From assembly GCF_009870125.1 (NCBI RefSeq), contig NC_046679.1:26536001-26600000 (forward strand): 64,000 bases of DNA. Reading direction: 5' to 3'. The position numbers were made by a program, and so were the translations under genes. The DNA is from Drosophila pseudoobscura. Lineage: Eukaryota; Arthropoda; Insecta; Diptera; Drosophilidae. How positions within the stretch are numbered: the stretch's first letter is position 1; each line of letters starts with the position of its first letter. The notes beneath the pieces were generated by a model. It was not told the origin of the DNA. It saw nothing but the letters and a program-made list of their open reading frames with translations, and ran no database searches. This document shows positions 1 to 13,200 of this stretch, piece by piece.

Positions 1-3000
1 TGGTGACGAGTCGGGTGGATGGCAAGAATACGGGCGAGGCCTATGTAGAAGTTGCAACCCAAGAGGACGTGGAGGAGGCACGAAAGTTGAACAAGGCCAG
101 CATGGGACATCGCTATATTGAGGGTTTGTGTGAACCTTTGTTTTTTGGATGGTTGTGACTGTACTTGTACATGTTGCAGCACCAAAGCCTGCGCTATGTG
201 TGCTGGCAACTCCAGTGTCCAGTGCCGAGAATTTATCTTAATTTCTGTCATCTGGTATTCTTTTTAATTAGTCTTTACCGCAACGCCTAAAGAAGCCAAG
301 GAGGCGATGAGGAAGATTGGCGGTCATGGGAATGCTTTCGTTGTAAAGCTGCGAGGACTGCCCTATGCCGTCACAGAACAGCAGATCGAGGAGTTCTTTA
401 CTGGTAAGTCTCGCTTTTTCGTCCTGTACATTTTCTTAGGCTCATCTAGCAAAGACAGTGTTTGACTGCACTACCACTTTTATTTTTTTTTCTCCGGCTG
501 AAGCCGACGGGCGAGTCGACATTCCTTTTTTTGAACCTATTAATCGTATCAACTACACTTCTCATACCAATTACACATACATTTATTTTCCGACAAATTG
601 TAAATCTGTAAACCAATTCAATTGTGTTTACACCTATTTAGAGCTCAGCTCTCAAAAGTGAAAGGATGTATTGGGTTTAGTCCGGCAAAGCATTTCCCAC
701 CTAATAAAGCAAAAACAATAATACTTGTTTAAAGTCGACGACCGAGTGTATGTGATCCATGTCCGTGTGTCCGCTAAAATATTTTGAAGATTATAATTGC
801 AAATTTTCATAGTCGGTTAGTAATTCCATGTACTTCTTCTGAACCCAGGTTCTGGGAACATTGTGGTCGGGGAATCTCTCGATTGCAGCATTCCCACATT
901 GAACGGTTTTAACGAAACGGTTACGGTTACGGTTGTCGATTTCAAACCTGCTAAACTTCAAGAACTCGAACTATTAAAGAAAATAAAAACATGTATCGTA
1001 TCAATCTCTCTGTATCGTATCTCTCTTATTTTGTATCTTAGTTTAACCTTGCATCATTATGTATATAAAAAATCTATATATTTGTATAAATCTTTGTTGG
1101 TTATCGTCATGGGCAGGGTTGGAAATCAAAACGGATCGGGAGGGCATACTTTTTGTTATGGACAGAAGGGGTCGAGCAACTGGGGAAGCTTTTGTTCAGT
1201 TCGAAAGCCAGGAAGACACTGAGCAAGCCTTGGGCCGAAATCGGGAAAAAATTGGGCACAGGTGGGTTCTTATGCATCATATCTACAACAACTACAACAA
1301 CAAACCGGTGCTATAAAAGCATTCCAATGGTAAAATAACTTAAATACTCTTAGTTAAATATACAAAAGAACAAATAAAAAAACATAACTTTTTCATGGAA
1401 TATTCATACAAAACGTAAATATATCTATCATAAATAACCTCTATTTCAGTAGCAACCATTTTCTATGTGCGTTGCGCAAGCTATGGGTCTGGTTGGGCTT
1501 TTCAATCATGTTCAAGCGCCGAGATATGTGTGTTTCGATCAATCACAATAATACAATCACACGAATTGAGTGCTTTTGTTAATTTTAAACTGAAAATACA
1601 TAAAAACTCTCTAAAAACGCATTTATTTTGAAATGGCGTTGAATATTTACTTTCACTTTATGATTTTGTTGATTGGATAGTTAACCCTTAAAGAAACAAC
1701 ATGCCACCGACCCTAGCATAAGCACATCATTGTTGGGGCTCATTCTAATGTTCCCATGTTATTTTCTCGATTCTCGATTATATAGATACATTGAGATCTT
1801 CCGCAGCTCAATTGCTGAGATGAAGCGTGCCACAGGCAGCGGCGGAAGCTCTGGCGGACGCCCGGGCCCCTATGATATACGCGATCGCGGTGCCAATCGT
1901 GGAGGTAACGATTTCGGGGGAGGACGAAATGGTCAGTCAGCTAGCTACATCTCTCTAGCCATAATATAGCCTATTTATATGTATATATTTGCAACCACAG
2001 ACTGGGGTAACAATGGAAATTTCGGTGCTGGTGCCAACAACATGCTTGGCTTCAACAATCTCCCCAGTTTGATGAACTCTGGAAACTTTGGCAATAATCC
2101 CGGCGGTGGAAATGGTGGCGGTAATGGCGGAAATTTCGGACCAAATTCAGGACCGAGCAATTTTGGAAACTTTGGCGGGAACAGCGGAAACTCGAATTTC
2201 GGTGGAAACCTAGGGGGTAACGGCGGCGGTGGCAACAACGGCGGCGGTAACTTTGGGAACTTCGGGGGCAACAACGGAGCTGGTAATTTTGGAGGTAACA
2301 ACAGCGGAGGAGGCTTCAACAGTGGCAGTAACTTCGGATCTCCAGTGGGCGGCAGCAACTTTGGCAACAACAACAATGGAGGATCCAATTTCGGTGGCAA
2401 CAACGGAGGCGGCTTCAACAATGGTGGCAGTAACTTTGGCTCTGCAGTAGGCGGCGGCAACTTTGGCCCAATCGGTGGCGGTCGTAACAACAATAACGGC
2501 GGCAACTTTGGTAATAATTCCGGATTTGGAAATTTCGGAGCCAACAACGGCGGAAACGGAGGAAACGGCAACTTTGGCGGAGCCAACAATGTCGGCTTCA
2601 ATAACGGCAGCAACTTTGGCTCATCCCTGAGCGGAGGGGGCAACTTTGGCCCCATTGGCGGTGGCCGTGGAAGCGATGTGGAGTACTATACAATCCATAT
2701 GCGAGGACTCCCGTATACTTCATTCGAAAATGATGTCTTCAAGGTTTGCATACCTTCATGTTCGCACTTTCCGATCAATTTTGTTAAATGCATTTCGTTT
2801 TTCTTTCAGTTCTTCGAGCCTGTTAGGCCTGCTAATGTCCGTATAAACTACAACAAGAAGGGTCTGCACAGCGGCACTGCTGATGCCTATTTCGACACCT
2901 ACGAGGATTCTCAGATCGCCATGAAGCGCCATCGGGAACAAATGGGTTCGCGTTATATTGAGCTCTTCTACGACGGAAAGACGCGAGGCGGTGCCAATGG

Positions 3001-3097
3001 AAATGGCGGTGGTGGCAATGGAAATGGAGGTGGTGGCAACAATGGCGGCGGCGGTGGCGGCAACGGAGGTGGAGGAAACTTCTCTCGTCGCATCTGA
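1..3097 (+). CDS. glo: glorund, hnRNP F/H-type RNA-binding protein (5' end outside window)
   Basis: Exons read as <1-123, 272-403, 1117-1261, 1786-1931, 2001-2743, 2810-3097, all GT-AG with consistent phases, leaving 524 visible residues and a TGA at 3095. The window starts inside quasi-RRM1 (GEAYVEV, MGHRYIE). qRRM2 follows (KLRGLPYAV, GEAFVQF, GHRYIEIF), then a linker of about 220 residues made almost only of Gly, Asn, Phe and Ser, then qRRM3 (HMRGLPYTS, YIELFYDG) and a Gly/Asn tail ending FSRRI. In this family the qRRMs bind G-rich RNA; fly Glorund is a splicing factor and a translational repressor of nanos mRNA. The three-qRRM order and the long GNF linker between qRRM2 and qRRM3 point to glo rather than another hnRNP. 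The N-terminus and promoter lie upstream of base 1. An alternative acceptor may lie at 848 (see findings). Confidence 0.93.
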
Positions 3098-3420
3098 GGC
3101 CCCTCCATCTGAGGGCTTGATTACATTAACTATAATGTAAGCGCAAGTATTTAATTTATAAACAAGGCGCAACTATAAATCGCTAAGACACCTTTGTATC
3201 CGTATAATACACTATCAAATAGATTTTACACAGCGACACATATTTTGGTAGTGCATTAAGAAAAAAACCTTTCCATACCGATATCCAAGGCGTTTAAATA
3301 ATTAAATAAAACAGAAAACATTGTATTTAAGAATAAACCTTCTATAAATTTCAATTATAATATCCTAAGCTTCAACTGTATTCTTATGTTTTGGGTGAAT
3401 AAACACATTAGTTTTTAAAC
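3098..3420 (+). other. glo 3' UTR with several poly(A) signals
   Basis: AT-rich sequence after the glo stop. AATAAA-type hexamers occur near 3305, 3332 and 3399, so the transcript most likely ends by about 3420. No other reading frame is convincing here. Confidence 0.6.
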
Positions 3421-6200
3421 AAAAGCGAAACAACGATAGAAATGTATTTAATAACAGTGGAGGTATTCGAGAAAAAGAGGAATGGATAAGAGAGAATCCT
3501 GGCCATCGATGCAACATTTAATACTCTATTTTCCAGTGCTGTCTATGGTTCTGCCCCTCCATAACATATTCTTTACGATTGCATAAATCAAGAACAGCGT
3601 TTTTTTTGTACATGGAAACCAAGACAATAGACAATAGCAATCTTCCAATTATAAGCCAATGACAGGTCTCACATTTCACTTACCTTCAAGACAAATGTCA
3701 ACATAGTATCTCTGATAGATAACCACTTGTCAATAAATTCTTGTTTATTTGTTGATCTAATGATCATGTTCATAATTAAACCAATAAAATGCTTGCTAAG
3801 AATAGCTACGTTGAATAGATAGTCGTTGCCTTAAGCGGGATGTTGGGGTCGTCTAAAGTTACGTATACTATACAAGTACATATTTAGTACCTGCGGTTTG
3901 GAAGATCTTTTTGAAAAGTACGACCACGTAAAACGATTTTGCGAGCAGCCATAGGATGTGTCCAGTAGGATGTAAAAATCCTAAAAATGTGTAAGCCCGA
4001 AAGCAGTCATTTTAGTCTCTCGTCTGTCTAATGCGCTAATGAATCGAACATGCTTTGGTAATTTGTTTATTGCGAACACAGTTTAAATTTGGACAACAAG
4101 CGCAAAGGTGTTACTATGCGCTTCATAAAAGAGGGAGACACAAGTATGGATAGTAGACTGAAAATATCAATATTTTAGCTATCTGGCCTAGTCGGCAAAG
4201 GGAGTGGAATGTTACATATGTATAGAATATGTAGATTTTTGACCTCTATAAATCCCATTAAAACTCAAACTACTCAAACGTAAAGTTAGACTCACTCACA
4301 ATACGAGTCGTCCCCGTCCCCCCTGTTCGCTGATTATACCGACACACAGATTTTTATTTCAGGCTATAAAGACCACGCAAATTGAGATAAGCATTTTGGA
4401 GTCGTGATTATTTCGAGCTCCCGTGCCGAACGGAACGGAATGGAAATCTGCCTCAGATTCGAAGCGGAAAACTCGTTACGTAGGAATTGGAAAGATCTTT
4501 GATGCAAATCAGCGACGACCATTGGAAAATTGTAATTTAGCCGTCATTATTCTTAACTGAACGAGGGAGTTACCCGATGGTGATAAGCGTGCTCCAAACA
4601 CCTAGGCCAAACACCCAGCGCGAATAAGCAGCACAGCAGCAGCGGCGACGGACGGCGCCAGTCAATGCCAGAGCGCGAAGCGGTCGCGTTGACATCGGAG
4701 CTGCTCTCTAATAATACATTGGAGAGATACTTATTTTGTTGCTTATACTCGTAGTACTAATTGTCGCGCCGTGCTAAAATTCTGTGGAACCTAAAACCAA
4801 AAACCGATGCAAACTGGAACATCCATCATCGGTGCCGTGTCAATCAGAAATCGAAAATCAGAAACTGAATCAATCTCAAATCGGCTGCGCGAATCATTTG
4901 GCTGTGGCATGTGGATCGGAGGGAACCTGACGATCACAGCAAAAGTAAAACACGCGCTACAAGTGTGAGCAGGTGGAACGCAAAACAGGTGACGCTCGTG
5001 GGGGTGTGGAGTGGGGTGGGGTGGGGGGAGCCGTTGTGGAGAGAAACGGAGGAGGTGTCTGTGTACTCATTATTCTCATTCGTATTCGTAAACGTATTTT
5101 TTTTTTTTGCATCTCTGTGCCATTTTAATTGATTTTGTAAAAAATTGTGTATATATAACGTAGTGTTATTACAGTAAAGATATATGTACCTACGAATAAT
5201 GACAGATACATCCATGAAATACTAAATCTTTCTGTGATGTAATCTATACATAATATATGCAGCCGAAAAGTACATATTTTTTATGAAATACGACAACACA
5301 ATTAGCTTTTTAAACTTATTGCTTAATCTTTTGTTGTGTTAGCAAAAAGTACTACATATTTTCATATATTTTTTGGCAAACTTTGAGCTTTTTATAGTAT
5401 AACTCGTAGGTACATATATTCAACAGACAGGCCACAGTAAACACTGCAGATGAGGTAAGAGAACTGAAGAAGTGCTACTCGACAATTACTTTAGGTTTAG
5501 TCTTAACTCAAAGAGTTTGGCTTAAAATCCCCTTAAAAAATGAGTTCAAACTTCAGCAGGCCATCCACTTGTCTGATCGTGCCCCTTCAAAAGATTTGTC
5601 TTTCACATTATTACGTTTCCTTATCAGCTAGAACAAATATGTACATACATTATTCATATTCTCCTCGAGTGGCTTCAAAGACTCACTTCGTATTGCCATG
5701 ACACAGAAACCGTGAAAAAAGTGATACAAGAAAGTTTATACATACATATATACTACATTAATAAGGGTTTATATTTATCAGGAAAGATCTATGGATAGCC
5801 AGTAACGCCTATGGCCAGTAGCCAATGAAAACACAACACAGCCATCAAATAATTTGATATTCGTTTAAAATGGTCATTAGCATTATCGATTTTTAGCAGA
5901 TCAATAAAAATAAACAGAAAATATTTAAATAAATCCAAAAATGTATAGCGTTAAGAATTATGAGCGGAATTTGGAATTCGCAACCCGTAAATTTTCACAA
6001 TCCCCATCATAATACTGACAAGAGATTAACAAATTGTAATAAATCTTTAAAGTTCAGCCAAAAGTTGCTCAATGAAACTGGCTGGCTGGCAATTTATAAA
6101 TAATAATAAAATCATAAATTATTCCGCCTCCTGTTCCGCTCCTCCTGCACTGCACTGTGTCTTAGTCAGCCTCGATCCAATGATTACAGCCTTATCACGA
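3421..6200. other. glo to ClC-a intergenic and distal 5' region
   Basis: About 2.8 kb without a supportable reading frame. It is AT-rich with a GC-richer patch at about 4560-4990. That patch could hold an untranslated upstream exon of ClC-a, because a donor-like AAAAGTAAAA sits near 4940, but nothing proves it. Confidence 0.45.
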
Positions 6201-6201
6201 G

Positions 6202-6237
6202 TATATACTCGTAGTGGCGTCTAATCGTTCAGTCGGA
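6202..6237 (+). promoter_or_regulatory. TATA plus Initiator core promoter, candidate for the first ClC-a transcript
   Basis: TATATA begins at 6202 and the Initiator TTCAGTC has its A at 6231. This places the TATA start at about -29 relative to the Initiator A, the canonical spacing for a Drosophila TATA/Inr promoter. It lies 843 bp upstream of the ATG at 7074, the first of three alternative ClC-a start exons. The link to that exon is inference; an untranslated exon or a long 5' UTR would be needed. Confidence 0.5.
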
Positions 6238-6665
6238 AGCTACTTGCTTTATTGTGGGGAAAATCAGAACAAACATAAACCATGTTTTCATATTACTTGT
6301 ACATTTCCTCCTCATTCCAGATCGGTTTCTCAGTGGCATTGCAAGTGATATCCCAAATATATTTTGATAAGAATATAATTAACCTGTGAGACCTGTGAGG
6401 TATTCCGATGTGCCATTGTTATGGTCGTTATTGCTGCTGTTAATTAAGCCTTCACACAGTTAAGTGCGCCACTTGAAATGTACACATGGCTATTGGCTAT
6501 ACAAAAAACCTCTTAAACACTCCCTTATCGCCAGTCGGATTCGGCCCAAAGGGTAGACAAGAGTAAAAAGTGATTTCTACAGATAACACCAGAGAGCGGC
6601 AATGGTGGCCGGTAGCCGGTAGACGGTAGCGCGATATCAGTAGAAGTTTCCCAGGCAACGGAGAC

Positions 6666-6686
6666 GTCGTCGTCGTCGTCGTCGTC
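6666..6686 (+). repeat. GTC trinucleotide microsatellite
   Basis: Seven uninterrupted GTC units in the probable 5' UTR of the upstream ClC-a transcript. Confidence 0.85.
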
Positions 6687-7073
6687 ACAGTCGTTGGACA
6701 GCAGAAGTTACTGGTGCAACTGAAAGTACAAGATTCGTGAATCAACTCTGCACGCCACAGAGCTCAGATCAGAGCTCCATCAGTTGCCACCTACCCACCT
6801 ACTCGTCGCCCGAGCTCGAGCCCTTGGATCTCGAAAGGAAGTCGATCTTGTGACTTCGCCATCATCGTGTGCTGCAACACAAGTGCATTTTACATTGTGC
6901 TAATTGGACTTAATGTAGAAAAGAGCCCAAGAAATTTGCTTTTTCTCTTGCTTTTAAATTCAATTCATGTGACGAATGTGATTCCATGGGCATTCACAAG
7001 TGACGAATGCTGATAAAATTCCAAATTTAAGAGCTTTTCGTGCGTGGAAGTCGAGAGATATAAGATATAAGAA

Positions 7074-7277
7074 ATGGCGAAAGTAAACAAAAACGAAAGC
7101 GAATCCCTGCTAGTCGCACCATCATCGGCCTCAGCCCGGATACACCACCCTGTGCGTACACATTCCAATGCGTCCTCGCTGTACTCAAATATGGGTCATC
7201 ATCCTCACCATCGTGGAGAGCAGAGCCCCACGGTCGAGGGAGATATGGAAGAGGGTCTTGGCTACACCCACACACTG
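7074..7277 (+). CDS. ClC-a: ClC-a alternative first coding exon 1
   Basis: ATG at 7074 ([14 protein letters not shown]), 68 codons, ending at the donor CTG|GTGAGT in phase 0. It therefore joins 13502 (ATGTATGGT) directly in frame. Its content is His/Ser-rich and cytosolic, without a signal peptide. It is separated from the common exon by 6.2 kb containing the two other start exons. The frame is open past the donor, so the end is set by the splice consensus. Confidence 0.75.
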
Positions 7278-10200
7278 GTGAGTGAACTAAAAAGAAAGTT
7301 AAGCACATTTACGTTAAGGTGGCTTGTAAAAAACAATTTACAAATAATTGCTGAAATCGGTGCAAATTTTTCAGCTTTTATATGCAATTTTCTCTTGACT
7401 GTCATGTGACATGGCTTGATCAAGACTCTACCGATTGAATACTTATATTTTCAATGAACAAGTTTAGACGTCATTTACATTTCCATGGGTGGGCGATTCG
7501 AATTCTTTTGCGGTTAGTCTGACTGCTCGTTCAATATCTATAGCTGAAATACTAGGTATTCAATTCCATACGTCACGTTGCTAGCATAGTATTTCCCGTT
7601 TAGTAATGAAGAAGAACCAAATCGTATGTACTGCTTCATATACTCGTATTTGGTTTCTAATTTGTTTTGTATGAGTCTGTTTCTTTAATGTTTTTATTTG
7701 CTATTTCTAAGTGGTCTAAGGAATATAAAAATATTCCTTTGGACAAAAGCATAAAAGCATTAGTTGCAGTCTTTACACAATAGCGATAGCAAATGATATT
7801 ATGATAAATATTTTAAATGCATTGCTAATTGATTGTTTGAAATTTTCAATCGGATTATGAGGCTTAATATTAAGTAAACTGCCTCATCAAGTAATAAAAA
7901 ATGAAAAGTAATGTGCTTATCTGCAAAGCCAGGTAATACCAAAACGAGGCCAAGTAATTCCCCTAATGATAAATATTCGTTTATTCAAAGAGCCGTAAAT
8001 ACATACGATAATATCAACATATAATGTACGTATGTACGCATCTATTGTTGTGAGTCTATTTTAGACCTATATTTATATTTGTATTTGCATGCCGACAGCC
8101 GACAGCACCTTGCGCACCTTGCCACAGCGCCCTTCAGTGAACCAACGCGTGGAGACTCCATGTTGATAATGAAATATATTATAATATATCTGTATCTCTA
8201 TCTATATACAGGTATGTGGGTATACCTGTCGAGGAATGGCATTACTGTCTTGTCTTAGTTTTTGTCATCCACAAACAAGAGTAGTATTCGGTGACAAACT
8301 AAGCTACTTGTTTGGGATCCGATCTTATTTATGTTGTACGGCTTTCTAGCCACATCTAATTAGAGTTTATTCAGCATCCGTTAAATCTATGGTACTACAG
8401 CTAGTAGATCAGTAGGTACTACTACCACTCGTATGAGTATTTTCTGAGGGTATTCTACCCCTCGGTTTCATATTATATTCCTTTTTTGTTTTGTTCGTCT
8501 CATGTGCTAAACATGTGACCATTTGTTTATTTTTCATTTAACTTTTTGTTTTTGTCATGCGTTCAGTAATCCATTGCTCGAGGCTTGATTGTAGGAGCAT
8601 AGTATATCTCATTAATCCATGGGATAATTTCGGCTATATTTCAAACAATGTTTGCTTATTAGAGCACTAATATTTGCAGCAGTTTATAGGAGATAACGAC
8701 CTAATTAGGAGCCCTATTAATCGATTGATCACAATGGCACAATGTTCTTATCGACGTCAGACGATCTTTCCATCAATCATAATTCAGTTCTTTCTCTGAT
8801 AACGAACAAAAATTCGATTCGAGTCAATCGATTAAACAATACCCAACGAAGATGCGATGCTTCCTAAGCTTTTATATCAGAATGTTGAGTGCTGAGTGAA
8901 TATGAATGTTATTTTGGTTGCCCCCCACAGAAGACTGAGGAGATGTTTGAATTCTGATTTCAGATATAATTTTTGTTTCATAGTATTTACGCACCACGCG
9001 CTACGATTTAATCTTGGCAAATTGTATTTACCCAAAGATTTCATTCAATTTTTAATTAATTTTCTCCATTCTCCGCGAGAGAATGCGATGCCCAGCAATT
9101 ATTTCGAGCCTTATCGTGTGGATTCCAGCGGCCTTAAAGGTGTCTATGTCTATTGTAGACCCGAAATCGATGCTGGTGGAGCACCAGTCGCCATACAGTT
9201 TTAGCCAAGATCACTTTGGTTTGTCGCACCGTTGCTAATTTTCAACATACGAGTGCCTTAGTTTACACATTTTGCCGTCAGAAGAGTAAGTAAATTAACA
9301 TATCAGCGATATGCGGGGCACAGAGATCACACACATCAGATAGATCATCATCAAAGCTCAGTGTTCGATACCGAAATTAGGGGATAATGATTGAAAAACA
9401 GTTCATTCTCTGGCATACTCGAATATTGTGTAACATGTGCAGTTGGTCATGTGAATTTAATAAATAAAAGCCTTCTAAACTTTTTGATAATTCAATAGCG
9501 TATGCAAACGATTTATAGTTTTCTTTGTCTCTGTTTAATTGAAAGCAATTAGTGAGTTTTGTGAGACACTTTCTACTAGCAAGTAGCCAATAAGACTCTA
9601 TCGAAGGATCCTGGAGCCTCGATGGGTCCAGGCACTGGAGGGCGAGGACATTGTAGATGATGATCGGGGTCACCACTAGCGGGGGTTCACATGGTTATTC
9701 AAAGAACATTCATCGGGGGCAGCCAAGTGGTTGTTGGTAATACTTATAGCGTGTACACCAACCGCTGTTTACCTTAACAGAAACCTCATGTTCAAGCAGT
9801 GCTCTAATATCTAACAGTGAGCAATTCAAAGGCGATAAAGCTTCGACTCTCTTTTAAATAGTATCGTAATCGTAGTTGTATTCTCCCTTAAATCAATGAA
9901 ATACATAGACTATAGAGTGCCAGCTAGCAATAGCTGTTCACAAAGAACTATACGAGATTTTGGGGAGTCAAAATTCTTAAAATTGGAATTACGCTAATAG
10001 CTGGGGTTAAGCGGCCGTGCAAATGGACTAAGCCACAAGATATACTTAAATTTGAGCAAAATCCAGCAACGATGCAAAGATACAACATGTGACCCAATGC
10101 CTAGTCCGCTGCCCGCCGCACATTGAGGCTATTAAAGCAAGTAATCGCAATTTGTGCAGCTTAAGTGATCAGACATCAGAGACAGTGGGACTATACAGGC

Positions 10201-13200
10201 CAAACACAAGATACACTGGACGGGAACGGTTCTTGGAGGCAATACTTGCCCGATAAGACCTACGTGAGTCCGAAGTGGACCCACTGTGCACTGAGCTGAG
10301 CGCTGAGCATTTTCACTTTTTCGCTGTTGACCGGTCTACAGACTACAGACCACAGATTATTAAATTTATGAAATTCTATTGATATTTACACGCAAACTTT
10401 GACCGCTCGAGAGCCACTGAACACATCCACAGGCATAGATGGAGACGGGCATCTTCTAAGTAAAAAACTTGAGACTGTAGGAAAACGGTAGCCTTACGAG
10501 TATATGTATGTACATATAGTACATATGAGTGCGTTGTTGTTGGCTTGGTGTTTGTGTACTAAATTTAATGGAATCTTGAGTTTAAGCGAGACCAAATCGG
10601 CCTATCTTCATGACACTATTCAGTTCGACTGCAAACTTTGTTCGGTTCGCACTGGCAGACGCTGACGAGAGTGGTGTATCGTATCCCGGCTTCAGAGATT
10701 TTGCAATGTGCAAAGATTAATTACTATGTCCCAAAACATAATTGTTACTACGAAAAAGGGGTCTAGAAACGTGTAGAGCGAGTGTATTATTGAATGCTTA
10801 CACTGATACCACCATAAGAATGGTTTACTTTGGCGATCGACAACGCGATCGTAATCGCGATCGCAGCAATCAGAAAGTCGAACGAATTATTCACGATGAA
10901 GAGTTTGGCGAAGAGAATGTCGAGCTGGTCGACTCGGAGTGGGCGGACTTCGAGAAGTTCATTTGCCAGTTACGCAAGCGCCGCACCAGTAACATGTCGA
11001 TGGAGGAGGAACTGCGTCATGTACAGCGTCATCCGAAGATCAAATCGCAGGCATTTTACCCCTGCCCACCGTCAGCGGAGCACACGCGGGACTCGGACTC
11101 ATCGGACGATGATGATCCCATCGGATACATTGACACACTTGTAAGCAGAGACCAAAGTCCAGCAATACTCGCACTACTACCATATATCCGAATAGTATAA
11201 GTTGTCTAATGCAATTGCCCCTAGATAGGATAGCCTGTAGGTATTTCGTGGGAAGTAATTGCATTCTTATCAGTATTATCAGTCTTCTATCTACATCGTA
11301 TATCTTTACACTCCTGTGTAGGTTTATGGGTCTTTGAATCGTCGCGATTATTATGCCAATAAGTCTGGTTCGTGACTGCAGACGCGTTTTACGGAACAAA
11401 TCTTTCCACTTTCTTAATTTTATGATATTTAATGATGATAATGAACAATCATTGCTTACATACACGTTTATAGACAGATAGGGGAAATCCGGAGACTCGT
11501 GAAGAAAGATTATATCTACTAGATTGCAGAACCACTTTGCGATCGGAATAAGTATTATTATAGCCGGAATGGACGCGATTTTTAAGTGCTTCGATTTGTA
11601 AAAACCGAGTAGATTGATGAGTATTAATATGGCCATACGTTTCGACTGGTTAATATTTGATTTTTTGATGATATCAAGCTGGCAGCACTTCAATTCGACC
11701 TTTCATCCACTCTACTCTGGTCGTCCACTCTGTTGTATTGGGCATCTGGCAGGGAATATTTCATCATTGAAATATGTACTTTTGAATGAATTTACAATAT
11801 TCTAAAGCTTTCGCTCGCTGCTCTTATCGCAAGCTGTTTTCTTTATGCTTGTACTCGTACCTGGGCCTCTGTCAAAGCAATTCAGAATAAGTTTACGAAT
11901 GACGAAAAACAAGCAAACGACATTAGCTATTTTTAATCCGATTATAATGCAAAGTGTTCATTATATTTAAAGCAGAAATAAATATTTTCATTGCTAAGGA
12001 TAGTAGGGTGGAATGTGACGAGCACACTAGGAAACCGAAGCAAGTAAGCAATTCTTCCAAGAGCTTTGAAATAAAAAAGAAAATATTCTGAATACCGAAT
12101 TCTGAAATTCATAATCCACTAATTACGATCCCATTACGCCTTCCGAAAATCCGTAAATCCATAGTCCGATTGAGTTTTTTATTGCCAAGAACTTAAACAA
12201 CTCAACATTCCTCCTCCTTCAGAGGCAGTTTTTTAAGATTCATCTTTTGTTTACACTTGGCGCAACATTTTCATTAAATTTCATTGTTCATTTTGAAATA
12301 TCGACATAGCATGTAGCGTGCTACCCTGCCACTGGCACTGCCACAGCGTGTACGCGTAGGTCTAGCCAAAAGAAATTTCAATAATTTTCCACAGGGCACA
12401 AACTGGGGAGAAAAGCTCGTCAATTCAGTTCAGTTTCAAAATACACGCGTTTACGCGGACACGAGCGCTGTTTCGTTTGGTCCATGGATTAAATTATCAA
12501 TCAATATACGATATAAAATAATTTAAAATCATAGAAAAGATTTCCAATCGTTGGTTCTTAAATGATATCAGTGCGGAATACTGTGTGAAAATAAATCAAA
12601 TGCCTCAAGGCACTGAGCCCCGTATAAAATGTCCCAAATAAATTGAAACGAATTTTCAAAAATTTCTGTTCTGTGCTGACGAGGTGGGACATGGACTGGG
12701 ACTGGGGCTCAAGGGCAGGGGCCTGGCAATGAGAATCAAAAACATTATATAGCAAAAGAAACAGCGCGAAAACTAAAAATAATTGGCAAACAAAATGCGA
12801 CACAAAAATTTGGCCAACAGCCGCCGTCGCAGTGTCAAAGGCCAGCAGAAACAGCAAACACATACAGATACTCGTACAGATAGATTTTGACTGAAAATTT
12901 TAAGTACAATACTCTTGATGTACGGTGCGGGACACTGTTCGCGTAAATCTCTTGCTTGATGTTTAACAATAGTCACGCGCACCAGGATGAGTACATTCGC
13001 GAATATACCTTCGAGCCGGAGCTGCTGATCAATCGCGAGGAGTACTTGCGCGAGGAGGAGCTCGCCCACAAATTGCCCTCGACGCCCGTCCGCCTGCGCT
13101 GGGATGAGGCGATTGCCAAGCAAAAGGAGAAGCATCGCAAAGCCAGCATCGATGTGTCCAACGATGATACAAACCAGATCGATATCGATATTGAGGCTTT

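Noticed and set aside
1975-2655. 226-codon minus-strand frame opposite the glo linker
   Set aside because: It is a Pro/Leu/Lys mirror of the GGN/NFG repeats on the plus strand; the glo frame has conserved flanking qRRMs.
9087-9203. Short plus frame [18 protein letters not shown] in the ClC-a intron
   Set aside because: Somewhat protein-like, but it ends in a stop with no donor in the right place and no upstream support. It may be a remnant; not called.
9377-9676. 99-codon minus-strand frame in the ClC-a intron
   Set aside because: No domain, no splice context, composition of intron.
11040-11693. 217-codon minus-strand frame
   Set aside because: It overlaps the well-supported ClC-a exon 2 and continues into AT-rich intron with Ile/Lys/Asn-biased composition.
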